Below, in pieces: positions 1 to 7,774 of a DNA stretch of 64,000 bases (position 1 is the first letter of the stretch; each line of letters starts with the position of its first letter). Made by a program: the position numbers and the translations under genes. The notes under the pieces were generated by a model that was given only the letters and a program-made list of their open reading frames with translations, had not been told where the DNA came from and ran no database searches. This DNA comes from Parietaria judaica (Eukaryota > Streptophyta > Magnoliopsida > Rosales > Urticaceae), in assembly GCA_954871525.1 (NCBI GenBank), contig OX940862.1:39176232-39240231 (forward strand). The letters are read 5' to 3'.

Positions 1-69
1 TTAATATAATTACAGTTTAATTTTATGGGTTTAAAGTCTAGGGTAAAATTGTAAAAATTAATTAACCAC

Positions 70-170
70 GCCGCGGCTTATTTTGTAGAAGTCACGGCTT
101 TATCTCAAACGTCGGATATATCCGTTGCAGAAACTGAACACGCCGCGGCATATATAACCCCTGCCGCGGC
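70..170. promoter_or_regulatory. Upstream GCC[NN]GGC motif cluster (two pairs, 21 bp apart)
   Basis: Four 8-bp sites occur at 70-77 (GCCGCGGC), 91-98 (GTCACGGC, which is GCCACGGC in blocks C and D), 142-149 (GCCGCGGC) and 163-170 (GCCGCGGC). Start-to-start spacing within each pair is 21 bp, with 51 bp between the pairs. The surrounding DNA is strongly AT-rich, so the sites stand out. The same motif makes a larger cluster after the ORF. The sites could be subterminal protein-binding repeats of a transposon, operator-like sites for the encoded BED finger, or methylated CpG islands of unknown role. What is seen is the motif and its spacing; the binding role is inferred. Confidence 0.6.
151..157 (+). 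promoter_or_regulatory. Candidate TATA box (TATATAA), variable between units
   Basis: TATATAA sits between two perfect GCCGCGGC motifs, 212 bp before the ORF start. It is intact in units 1-6, 9-17, 19, 20, 27, 31 and 33. It reads TATAGAA in units 7, 8, 18, 21 and nearly all of block D. If it is the functional box, many units would have a weakened promoter. No transcription start can be assigned from sequence alone. Confidence 0.35.
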
Positions 171-188
171 TTTCTGTCGCTGACACAA

Positions 189-246
189 AAACGGCTAGTT
201 TTTTTTTTCACCCGAATTATTACCCCGCAACGGTAATAAACGGCTA
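189..246 (+). promoter_or_regulatory. Paired AAACGGCTA motifs
   Basis: Identical 9-mers AAACGGCTA lie at 189-197 and 238-246, 49 bp apart on the same strand, with a third AACGG at 229-233. AAACGG is the core bound by the maize Activator (hAT) transposase in subterminal DNA, and AACGG is also the core of plant MSA elements bound by three-repeat MYB proteins. The match supports either reading only weakly because the core is short. The sites are kept in nearly all units. Confidence 0.35.
217..239. other. Perfect 8-bp stem hairpin in the upstream region
   Basis: TTATTACC (217-224) and GGTAATAA (232-239) are exact reverse complements separated by a 7-base loop. The stem is unchanged in every unit looked at, while the loop differs between blocks (CCGCAAC, or CCACAAC in most of block D). 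It follows a poly-T run (201-208 region) that is broken by a C in block D. It could be a structured leader if transcription starts upstream, or simply a short palindrome. Confidence 0.5.
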
Positions 247-282
247 TATTTGTTAAGAACGTTTAAATTCACACAAATTTTC

Positions 283-290
283 TATTTAAA
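283..290 (+). promoter_or_regulatory. Alternative TATA-like site (TATTTAAA)
   Basis: TATTTAAA lies 79 bp before the ORF start, which would give a 5' leader of roughly 50 bases. Units 2, 3 and 5 read TATTTGAA. It is a weaker consensus match than 151-157 but is better placed for a short leader. Both are candidates only. Confidence 0.3.
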
Positions 291-315
291 CCTATACTTG
301 TTCACATTTTATTCT

Positions 316-339
316 ATGTTTCATCAAATTAATCCTTAG
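316..339 (+). CDS. 7-codon upstream ORF (MFHQINP)
   Basis: An ATG at 316 opens a seven-codon reading frame ending in TAG at 337-339, which is 29 bases before the main start codon. The same ATG and stop recur in front of every main ORF in the array. If the leader begins upstream of it (either TATA candidate allows this), ribosomes would meet it first, and the main ORF would depend on leaky scanning or reinitiation. Its context (T at -3, T at +4) is poor, which favours leaky scanning. The peptide itself is unlikely to matter. Confidence 0.35.
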   Translation: MFHQINP

Positions 340-368
340 ATTCAAAAATATCATCATTTTACTTTGTT

Positions 369-818
369 ATGGATGATCCGTCTTGTTTCGGTTCGTCATC
401 GGAATATCATAAGGGATTCTTTTTCGGGTTTACCTCTTCCTCTTCCTCCGATGATGATAGTTTTTCTATGGATACAAGTTCCAATAATACTATTGTCATA
501 TCCTCCGACGACACCGAGGAGTTTGAAATGCCTCCGAATCCAACTCTAAATCGGACCTCTCGTGCCGGTGGGCCACGAGCGACGAGGGGGCGTGGGCGTG
601 GGCGTGGGCGGGGACGTGGTAGGCCACCGTCTTTTCTATGGGAAACAGATTTTCAAATGAGGCTCAAATGGAACAATGAGACTCAAACTCAAGATAGGTA
701 CGCCAAATGCAAATGGTGCCGTCAAGAGATTCTCGCAATCGTTGAACGAGGCACAACTCATTTACGCCGACATGCTAATCCTTGTCGTAGAGATTTAGGT
801 ATTGATGACGAATTATGA
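369..818 (+). CDS. Short BED-type zinc-finger protein, hAT-transposase-like N-terminal fragment (unit 1)
   Basis: Predicted nuclear DNA-binding protein of 149 aa. Residues 1-53 are Ser/Asp/Glu-rich, with a run of five Ser and three Asp (24-30) and a SUMO-interaction-like core IVI (42-44) followed by SSDD. Residues 70-86 are an Arg-Gly run ending in RGRP, an AT-hook-like core. Residues 91-139 resemble a BED finger: Trp91, Trp101, Cys114 and Cys117 (CKWC), GTT 128-130, His135 and Cys139 (C-x2-C-x17-H-x3-C). The frame stops ten residues after the last ligand, so the dimerisation and RNase H-like catalytic parts of a hAT transposase (usually 600-800 aa) are absent. The ATG has G at -3 and G at +4, a good plant context. 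This copy has Lys15, Arg73, Arg118 and Pro138; Pro138 lies between the two distal ligands. A transposon fragment, an exapted regulator or a passive satellite ORF are all possible. Confidence 0.62.
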   Translation: MDDPSCFGSSSEYHKGFFFGFTSSSSSDDDSFSMDTSSNNTIVISSDDTEEFEMPPNPTLNRTSRAGGPRATRGRGRGRGRGRGRPPSFLWETDFQMRLKWNNETQTQDRYAKCKWCRQEILAIVERGTTHLRRHANPCRRDLGIDDEL

Positions 819-820
819 TT

Positions 821-1095
821 TTAATTGTTGTAGTTTTATTAATATAATTTTGAATTGTTGTGAGTTATTTTGTTATTTGAAAAAGTATTAAATGTAATGT
901 TGGATTGTTGTGAGTGATTTTGTTGTTTTAAAACTATTAAATGTAATATTTAATATCTGTAAGTGATTTTGTTGTTTTAAAATTATTAAATGTAATGTTT
1001 AACTGTTGTAAGCGATTATGTTGTTTTAATATTAAATTTAATGATGAATTGTTCGAAGTGATTTTGTTGTTTTAAAATTAATAAATGTAATGAAG
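821..1095 (+). repeat. Decayed ~49-bp minisatellite after each ORF
   Basis: Beginning just after the stop codon there is a partial copy (about 821-853) and then five tandem copies starting at about 854, 904, 953, 1002 and 1048 (periods 50, 49, 49, 46). Each copy follows the pattern ATTGTTGT[A/G]AGTGATTTTG, then TTGTTTTAAAA and TTAAATGTAATG. The copies are only about 75-85% alike, so this repeat is older than the current round of array homogenisation. The copy number is the same in every unit. It contains no coding potential and probably forms the 3' UTR. Confidence 0.75.
1080..1085 (+). terminator. Candidate polyadenylation signal AATAAA
   Basis: AATAAA lies in the last minisatellite copy, 262 bases after the stop codon, and is present in every unit (block D included, despite the neighbouring TTGATTT change). 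In plants such signals are loose, so this is only a plausible 3' end. Confidence 0.3.
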
Positions 1096-1105
1096 TATGA
1101 TACTC

Positions 1106-1517
1106 GCCGCGGCACAATGTTAACAATGCCTTGGCAAGACCTATTGACTCATGATTAATAACCGTAGTCGAACTCACGCCACGGCATATCAAAATCTATG
1201 CCTCGGCATTTTTACAATGGCCGCGGCAGAATGGTAGTAACGCCGCGGCGTTTAGTGACTTACAGAGTCCATGCTCTCTGTATAATTTGAAACAACATAT
1301 AGGCCTCGGCATGGTATCACCAAGCCGTGGCTTCGTTGGCCATGCCAAGGCATGGGTAACAGAATGCCGCAGCTTACATCGTCTGTTTACCAAAGTACCC
1401 TCACAATATGCAACTCGCCGAGGCCTTTCTTGAAAGTGCCGCGGCGAGTTGCATAATCAAGAGGGCAAATTTGTAAATTAAAATGAAGCCACAGCGTGTT
1501 CATTCAAATGCCGCGGC
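1106..1517. promoter_or_regulatory. Downstream cluster of 14 GCC[NN]GGC motifs phased at about 21 bp
   Basis: Sites start at 1106, 1128, 1178, 1200, 1220, 1242, 1303, 1324, 1344, 1366, 1417, 1438, 1498 and 1510. Exact GCCGCGGC occurs at 1106, 1220, 1242, 1438 and 1510; the others are GCCTTGGC, GCCACGGC, GCCTCGGC (twice), GCCGTGGC, GCCAAGGC, GCCGCAGC, GCCGAGGC and GCCACAGC. Within groups the spacing is 20-22 bp; between groups it is 50, 61, 51 and 60 bp. The sequence between the sites is unrelated from one site to the next, so this is not a simple 21-bp tandem repeat. The arrangement looks like repeated binding sites on one face of the helix. No gene is supported here on either strand. Confidence 0.65.
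1398..1465. other. Long imperfect palindrome / hairpin
   Basis: Arm 1408-1424 (ATGCAACTCGCCGAGGC) pairs with 1438-1454 (GCCGCGGCGAGTTGCAT) with a single mismatch; the stem extends by one T-A pair outward. An outer CCCTC (1398-1402) pairs with GAGGG (1461-1465). In this unit and in units 30 and 32 the 13-base loop itself contains CTTTC and GAAAG; most other units read CTCTC there. Many block B and C units have CCCC in place of CGCC in the left arm, which weakens the stem. Two GCC motifs lie inside the arms. No Helitron-type CTRR end follows it. Confidence 0.7.
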
Positions 1518-1739
1518 ATGATAAGTAAATTTACAATGTAATTATTAGTTATCATATTAATTGTAACACAATTTTAGTAAATTAAATTATCTCATTAATA
1601 AACTATGAAAATGTTGATAATTTTATTATAAAAAATACAAAATAATGCACATAATAATCATAACTAAATAATCGTTCAAACAAAAAACACAACATTGTAC
1701 TATTAATTATATAATTTTTCAAACAAAAAATATAAAAAA
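1518..1739. other. AT-rich tail of the unit, no gene seen
   Basis: About 220 bp of very AT-rich DNA with stops in every frame. It includes an A-tract after TTATTAT that is short and interrupted in blocks A and B (AAAAAATACAAAA) and long and variable in blocks C and D. Nothing else was recognised. It could serve as a spacer or matrix-attachment-like DNA, but there is no specific evidence. Confidence 0.6.
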
Positions 1740-2107
1740 TTAATATAATTACAGTTTAATTTTATGGGTTTAAAGTCTAGGGTAAAATTGTAAAAATTAA
1801 TTAACCACGCCGCGGCTTATTTTGTAGAAGTCACGGCTTTATCTCAAACGTCGGATATATCCGTTGCAGAAACTGAACACGCCGCGGCATATATAACCCC
1901 TGCCGCGGCTTTCTGTCGCTGACACAAAAATGGCTAGTTTTTTTTTTCACCCGAATTATTACCCCGCAACGGTAATAAACGGCTATATTTGTTAAGAACG
2001 TTTAAATTCACACAAATTTTCTATTTGAACCTATACTTGTTCACATTTTATTCTATGTTTCATCAAATTAATCCTTAGATTCAAAAATATCATCATTTTA
2101 CTTTGTT

Positions 2108-2557
2108 ATGGATGATCCGTCTTGTTTCGGTTCGTCATCGGAATATCATAAGGGATTCTTTTTCGGGTTTACCTCTTCCTCTTCCTCCGATGATGATAGT
2201 TTTTCTATGGATACAAGTTCCAATAATACTATTGTCATATCCTCCGACGACACCGAGGAGTTTGAAATGCCTCCGAATCCAACTCTAAATCGGACCTCTC
2301 GTGCCGGTGGGCCACGAGCGACGAAGGGGCGTGGGCGTGGGCGTGGGCGGGGACGTGGTAGGCCACCGTCTTTTCTATGGGAAACAGATTTTCAAATGAG
2401 GCTCAAATGGAACAATGAGACTCAAACTCAAGATAGGTACGCCAAATGCAAATGGTGCTGTCAAGAGATTCTCGCAATCGTTGAACGAGGCACAACTCAT
2501 TTACGCCGACATGCTAATCGTTGTCGTAGAGATTTAGGTATTGATGACGAATTATGA
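2108..2557 (+). CDS. BED-type zinc-finger ORF, 149 aa (unit 2)
   Basis: Compared with unit 1 it has Lys73, Cys118 (giving CKWCCQE, an extra Cys next to the second zinc ligand) and Arg138. All four predicted ligands Cys114, Cys117, His135 and Cys139 are kept. The leader reads TATTTGAA at the downstream TATA-like site. Confidence 0.6.
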   Translation: MDDPSCFGSSSEYHKGFFFGFTSSSSSDDDSFSMDTSSNNTIVISSDDTEEFEMPPNPTLNRTSRAGGPRATKGRGRGRGRGRGRPPSFLWETDFQMRLKWNNETQTQDRYAKCKWCCQEILAIVERGTTHLRRHANRCRRDLGIDDEL

Positions 2558-3846
2558 TTTTAATTGTTGTAGTTTTATTAATATAATTTTGAATTGTTGT
2601 GAGTTATTTTGTTATTTGAAAAAGTATTAAATGTAATGTTGGATTGTTGTGAGTGATTTTGTTGTTTTAAAACTATTAAATGTAATATTTAATATCTGTA
2701 AGTGATTTTGTTGTTTTAAAATTATTAAATGTAATGTTTAACTGTTGTAAGCGATTATGTTGTTTTAATATTAAATTTAATGATGAATTGTTCGAAGTGA
2801 TTTTGTTGTTTTAAAATTAATAAATGTAATGAAGTATGATACTCGCCGCGGCACAATGTTAACAATGCCTTGGCAAGACCTATTGACTCATGATTAATAA
2901 CCGTAGTCGAACTCACGCCACGGCATATCAAAATCTATGCCTCGGCATTTTTACAATGGCCGCGGCAGAATGGTAGTAACGCCGCGGCGTTTAGTGACTT
3001 ACAGAGTCCATGCTCTCTGTATAATTTGAAACAACATATAGGCCTCGGCATGGTATCAGCAAGCCGTGGCTTCGTTGGCCATGCCAAGGCATGGGTAACA
3101 GAATGCCGCAGCTTACATCGTCTGTTTACCAAAGTACCCTCACAATATGCAACTCGCCGAGGCCTCTCTTGAAAGTGCCGCGGCGAGTTGCATAATCAAG
3201 AGGGCAAATTTGTAAATTAAAATGAAGCCACAGCGTGTTCATTCAAATGCCGCGGCATGATAAGTAAATTTACAATGTAATTATTAGTTATCATATTAAT
3301 TGTAACACAATTTTAGTAAATTAAATTATCTCATTAATAAACTATGAAAATGTTGATAATTTTATTATAAAAAATACAAAATAATGCACATAATAATCAT
3401 AACTAAATAATCGTTCAAACAAAAAACACAACATTGTACTATTAATTATATAATTTTTCAAACAAAAAATATAAAAAATTAATATAATTACAGTTTAATT
3501 TTATGGGTTTAAAGTCTAGGGTAAAATTGTAAAAATTAATTAACCACGCCGCGGCTTATTTTGTAGAAGTCACGGCTTTATCTCAAACGTCGGATATATC
3601 CGTTGCAGAAACTGAACACGCCGCGGCATATATAACCCCTGCCGCGGCTTTCTGTCGCTGACACAAAAATGGCTAGTTTTTTTTTTCACCCGAATTATTA
3701 CCCCGCAACGGTAATAAACGGCTATATTTGTTAAGAACGTTTAAATTCACACAAATTTTCTATTTGAACCTATACTTGTTCACATTTTATTCTATGTTTC
3801 ATCAAATTAATCCTTAGATTCAAAAATATCATCATTTTACTTTGTT

Positions 3847-4296
3847 ATGGATGATCCGTCTTGTTTCGGTTCGTCATCGGAATATCATAAGGGATTCTTT
3901 TTCGGGTTTACCTCTTCCTCTTCCTCCGATGATGATAGTTTTTCTATGGATACAAGTTCCAATAATACTATTGTCATATCCTCCGACGACACCGAGGAGT
4001 TTGAAATGCCTCCGAATCCAACTCTAAATCGGACCTCTCGTGCCGGTGGGCCACGAGCGACGAAGGGGCGTGGGCGTGGGCGGGGGCGGGGACGTGGTAG
4101 GCCACCGTCTTTTCTATGGGAAACAGATTTTCAAATGAGGCTCAAATGGAACAATGAGACTCAAACTCAAGATAGGTACGCCAAATGCAAATGGTGCTGT
4201 CAAGAGATTCTCGCAATCGTTGAACGAGGCACAACTCATTTACGCCGACATGCTAATCGTTGTCGTAGAGATTTAGGTATTGATGACGAATTATGA
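3847..4296 (+). CDS. BED-type zinc-finger ORF, 149 aa (unit 3)
   Basis: Encodes the same protein as unit 2 (Lys73, Cys118, Arg138) and differs by a silent change in the Arg-Gly run (GGGCGGGGGCGG). Zinc ligands are intact. The minisatellite after it has TTAATTGCTG where units 1 and 2 have TTAATATCTG. Confidence 0.6.
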   Translation: MDDPSCFGSSSEYHKGFFFGFTSSSSSDDDSFSMDTSSNNTIVISSDDTEEFEMPPNPTLNRTSRAGGPRATKGRGRGRGRGRGRPPSFLWETDFQMRLKWNNETQTQDRYAKCKWCCQEILAIVERGTTHLRRHANRCRRDLGIDDEL

Positions 4297-5585
4297 TTTT
4301 AATTGTTGTAGTTTTATTAATATAATTTTGAATTGTTGTGAGTTATTTTGTTATTTGAAAAAGTATTAAATGTAATGTTGGATTGTTGTGAGTGATTTTG
4401 TTGTTTTAAAACTATTAAATGTAATATTTAATTGCTGTAAGTGATTTTGTTGTTTTAAAATTATTAAATGTAATGTTTAACTGTTGTAAGCGATTATGTT
4501 GTTTTAATATTAAATTTAATGACGAATTGTTCGAAGTGATTTTGTTGTTTTAAAATTAATAAATGTAATGAAGTATGATACTCGCCGCGGCACAATGTTA
4601 ACAATGCCTTGGCAAGACCTATTGATTCATGATTAATAACCGTAGTCGAACTCACGCCACGGCATATCAAAATCTATGCCTCGGCATTTTTACAATGGCC
4701 GCGGCAGAATGGTAGTAACGCCGCGGCGTTTAGTGACTTACAGAGTCCATGCTCTCTGTATAATTTGAAACAACATATAGACCTCGGCATGGTATCACCA
4801 AGCCGTGGCTTCGTTGGCCATGCCAAGGCATGGGTAACAGAATGCCGCAGCTTACATCGTCTGTTTACCAAAGTACCCTCACAATATGCAACTCGCCGAG
4901 GCCTCTCTTGAAAGTGCCGCGGCGAGTTGCATAATCAAGAGGGCAAATTTGTAAATTAAAATGAAGCCACAGCGTGTTCATTCAAATGCCGCGGCATGAT
5001 AAGTAAATTTACAATGTAATTATTAGTTATCATATTAATTGTAACACAATTTTAGTAAATTAAATTATCTCATTAATAAACTATGAAAATGTTGATAATT
5101 TTATTATAAAAAATACAAAATAATGCACATAATAATCATAACTAAATAATCGTTCAAACAAAAAACACAACATTGTACTATTAATTATATAATTTTTCAA
5201 ACAAAAAATATAAAAAATTAATATAATTACAGTTTAATTTTATGGGTTTAAAGTCTAGGGTAAAATTGTAAAAATTAATTAACCACGCCGCGGCTTATTT
5301 TGTAGAAGTCACGGCTTTATCTCAAACGTCGGATATATCCGTTGCAGAAACTGAACACGCCGCGGCATATATAACCCCTGCCGCGGCTTTCTGTCGCTGA
5401 CACAAAAACGGCTAGTTTTTTTTTTCACCCGAATTATTACCCCGCAACGGTAATAAACGGCTATATTTGTTAAGAACGTTTAAATTCACACAAATTTTCT
5501 ATTTAAACCTATACTTGTTCACATTTTATTCTATGTTTCATCAAATTAATCCTTAGATTCAAAAATATCATCATTTTACTTTGTT

Positions 5586-6035
5586 ATGGATGATCCGTCT
5601 TGTTTCGGTTCGTCATCGGAATATCATCAGGGATTCTTTTTCGGGTTTACCTCTTCCTCTTCCTCCGATGATGATAGTTTTTCTATGGATACAAGTTCCA
5701 ATAATACTATTGTCATATCCTCCGACGACACCGAGGAGTTTGAAATGCCTCCGAATCCAACTCTAAATCGGACCTCTCGTGCCGGTGGGCCACGAGCGAC
5801 GAGGGGGCGTGGGCGTGGGCGTGGGCGGGGACGTGGTAGGCCACCGTCTTTTCTATGGGAAACAGATTTTCAAATGAGGCTCAAATGGAACAATGAGACT
5901 CAAACTCAAGATAGGTACGCCAAATGCAAATGGTGCCGTCAAGAGATTCTCGCAATCGTTGAACGAGGCACAACTCATTTACGCCGACATGCTAATCCTT
6001 GTCGTAGAGATTTAGGTATTGATGACGAATTATGA
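5586..6035 (+). CDS. BED-type zinc-finger ORF, 149 aa (unit 4)
   Basis: Like unit 1 (Arg73, Arg118, Pro138) except for Gln15, a residue otherwise typical of blocks B and D. Zinc ligands are intact. This single shared residue may mark a small conversion patch. Confidence 0.6.
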   Translation: MDDPSCFGSSSEYHQGFFFGFTSSSSSDDDSFSMDTSSNNTIVISSDDTEEFEMPPNPTLNRTSRAGGPRATRGRGRGRGRGRGRPPSFLWETDFQMRLKWNNETQTQDRYAKCKWCRQEILAIVERGTTHLRRHANPCRRDLGIDDEL

Positions 6036-7324
6036 TTTTAATTGTTGTAGTTTTATTAATATAATTTTGAATTGTTGTGAGTTATTTTGTTATTTGAAAA
6101 AGTATTAAATGTAATGTTGGATTGTTGTGAGTGATTTTGTTGTTTTAAAACTATTAAATGTAATATTTAATATCTGTAAGTGATTTTGTTGTTTTAAAAT
6201 TATTAAATGTAATGTTTAACTGTTGTAAGCGATTATGTTGTTTTAATATTAAATTTAATGATGAATTGTTCGAAGTGATTTTGTTGTTTTAAAATTAATA
6301 AATGTAATGAAGTATGATACTCGCCGCGGCACAATGTTAACAATGCCTTGGCAAGACCTATTGACTCATGATTAATAACCGTAGTCGAACTCACGCCACG
6401 GCATATCAAAATCTATGCCTCGGCATTTTTACAATGGCCGCGGCAGAATGGTAGTAACGCCGCGGCGTTTAGTGACTTACAGAGTCCATGCTCTCTGTAT
6501 AATTTGAAACAACATATAGGCCTCGACATGGTATCACCAAGCCGTGGCTTCGTTGGCCATGCCAAGGCATGGGTAACAGAATGCCGCAGCTTACATCGTC
6601 TGTTTACCAAAGTACCCTCACAATATGCAACTCGCCGAGGCCTCTCTTGAAAGTGCCGCGGCGAGTTGCATAATCAAGAGGGAAAATTTGTAAATTAAAA
6701 TGAAGCCACAGCGTGTTCATTCAAATGCCGCGGCATGATAAGTAAATTTACAATGTAATTATTAGTTATCATATTAATTGTAACACAATTTTAGTAAATT
6801 AAATTATCTCATTAATAAACTATGAAAATGTTGATAATTTTATTATAAAAAATACAAAATAATGCACATAATAATCATAACTAAATAATCGTTCAAACAA
6901 AAAACACAACATTGTACTATTAATTATATAATTTTTCAAACAAAAAATATAAAAAATTAATATAATTACAGTTTAATTTTATGGGTTTAAAGTCTAGGGT
7001 AAAATTGTAAAAATTAATTAACCACGCCGCGGCTTATTTTGTAGAAGTCACGGCTTTATCTCAAACGTCGGATATATCCGTTGTAGAAACTGAACACGCC
7101 GCGGCATATATAACCCCTGCCGCGGCTTTCTGTCGCTGACACAAAAACGGCTAGTTTTTTTTTTCACCCGAATTATTACCCCGCAACGGTAATAAACGGC
7201 TATATTTGTTAAGAACGTTTAAATTCACACAAATTTTCTATTTGAACCTATACTTGTTCACATTTTATTCTATGTTTCATCAAATTAATCCTTAGATTCA
7301 AAAATATCATCATTTTACTTTGTT

Positions 7325-7774
7325 ATGGATGATCCGTCTTGTTTCGGTTCGTCATCGGAATATCATAAGGGATTCTTTTTCGGGTTTACCTCTTCCTCTT
7401 CCTCCGATGATGATAGTTTTTCTATGGATACAAGTTCCAATAATACTATTGTCATATCCTCCGACGACACCGAGGAGTTTGAAATGCCTCCGAATCCAAC
7501 TCTAAATCGGACCTCTCGTGCCGGTGGGCCACGAGCGACGAAGGGGCGTGGGCGTGGGCGTGGGCGGGGACGTGGTAGGCCACCGTCTTTTCTATGGGAA
7601 ACAGATTTTCAAATGAGGCTCAAATGGAACAATGAGACTCAAACTCAAGATAGGTACGCCAAATGCAAATGGTGCTGTCAAGAGATTCTCGCAATCGTTG
7701 AACGAGGCACAACTCATTTACGCCGACATGCTAATCGTTGTCGTAGAGATTTAGGTATTGATGACGAATTATGA
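7325..7774 (+). CDS. BED-type zinc-finger ORF, 149 aa (unit 5)
   Basis: Same protein as units 2 and 3 (Lys73, Cys118, Arg138). Zinc ligands are intact. A leader change (GTTGTAGAAAC for GTTGCAGAAAC) and a TTGTTTTTTTAAAA minisatellite change are private to this unit. Confidence 0.6.
   Translation: MDDPSCFGSSSEYHKGFFFGFTSSSSSDDDSFSMDTSSNNTIVISSDDTEEFEMPPNPTLNRTSRAGGPRATKGRGRGRGRGRGRPPSFLWETDFQMRLKWNNETQTQDRYAKCKWCCQEILAIVERGTTHLRRHANRCRRDLGIDDEL

Larger units (their letters stand above)
1..1739 (+). repeat. Reference repeat unit (unit 1)
   Basis: This unit is used here to place the elements that recur in every unit. It contains an AT-rich lead, the upstream GCC[NN]GGC motifs, the putative promoter and leader, the ORF, a minisatellite, the downstream GCC[NN]GGC cluster, a long hairpin and an AT-rich tail. 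Elements in other units are found at about the same distance from the ORF start; subtract 12 bp for positions beyond the Arg-Gly run in 145-aa units. An imperfect direct repeat of about 22 bp (39-60 and 1461-1482, both AGGG[T/C]AAA followed by TTGTAAA) lies ahead of a GCC motif in each half of the unit. Confidence 0.85.

Noticed and set aside
364..549. Second plus-strand frame of about 60 codons overlapping the start of the BED-finger ORF
   Set aside because: It is the +1 shadow of the Ser/Asp-rich coding segment. Its first ATG (373) lies four bases inside the main ORF, and the sequence shows no domain. It matters only in unit 30, where a deletion joins it to the main frame.
1196..1393. Open 65-codon minus-strand frame through the downstream GCC motif cluster, present in every unit
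   Set aside because: It recurs only because the units are homogenised. It reads through the phased GCC motifs, has no recognisable domain, and its differences between units do not look protein-preserving.
1398..1465. Helitron 3' end hairpin
   Set aside because: The hairpin is not followed within 10-15 bases by CTRR, and no Rep/helicase coding sequence is present.
1106..1517. Tandem 21-bp minisatellite
   Set aside because: Only the 8-bp GCC[NN]GGC core repeats; the bases between cores are unrelated, so it is better described as phased sites than as a duplicated 21-mer.
1..1739. Complete autonomous transposon per unit
   Set aside because: No catalytic transposase domain, no clear terminal inverted repeats and no target-site duplications. 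Only the finger-containing N-terminal part is encoded.
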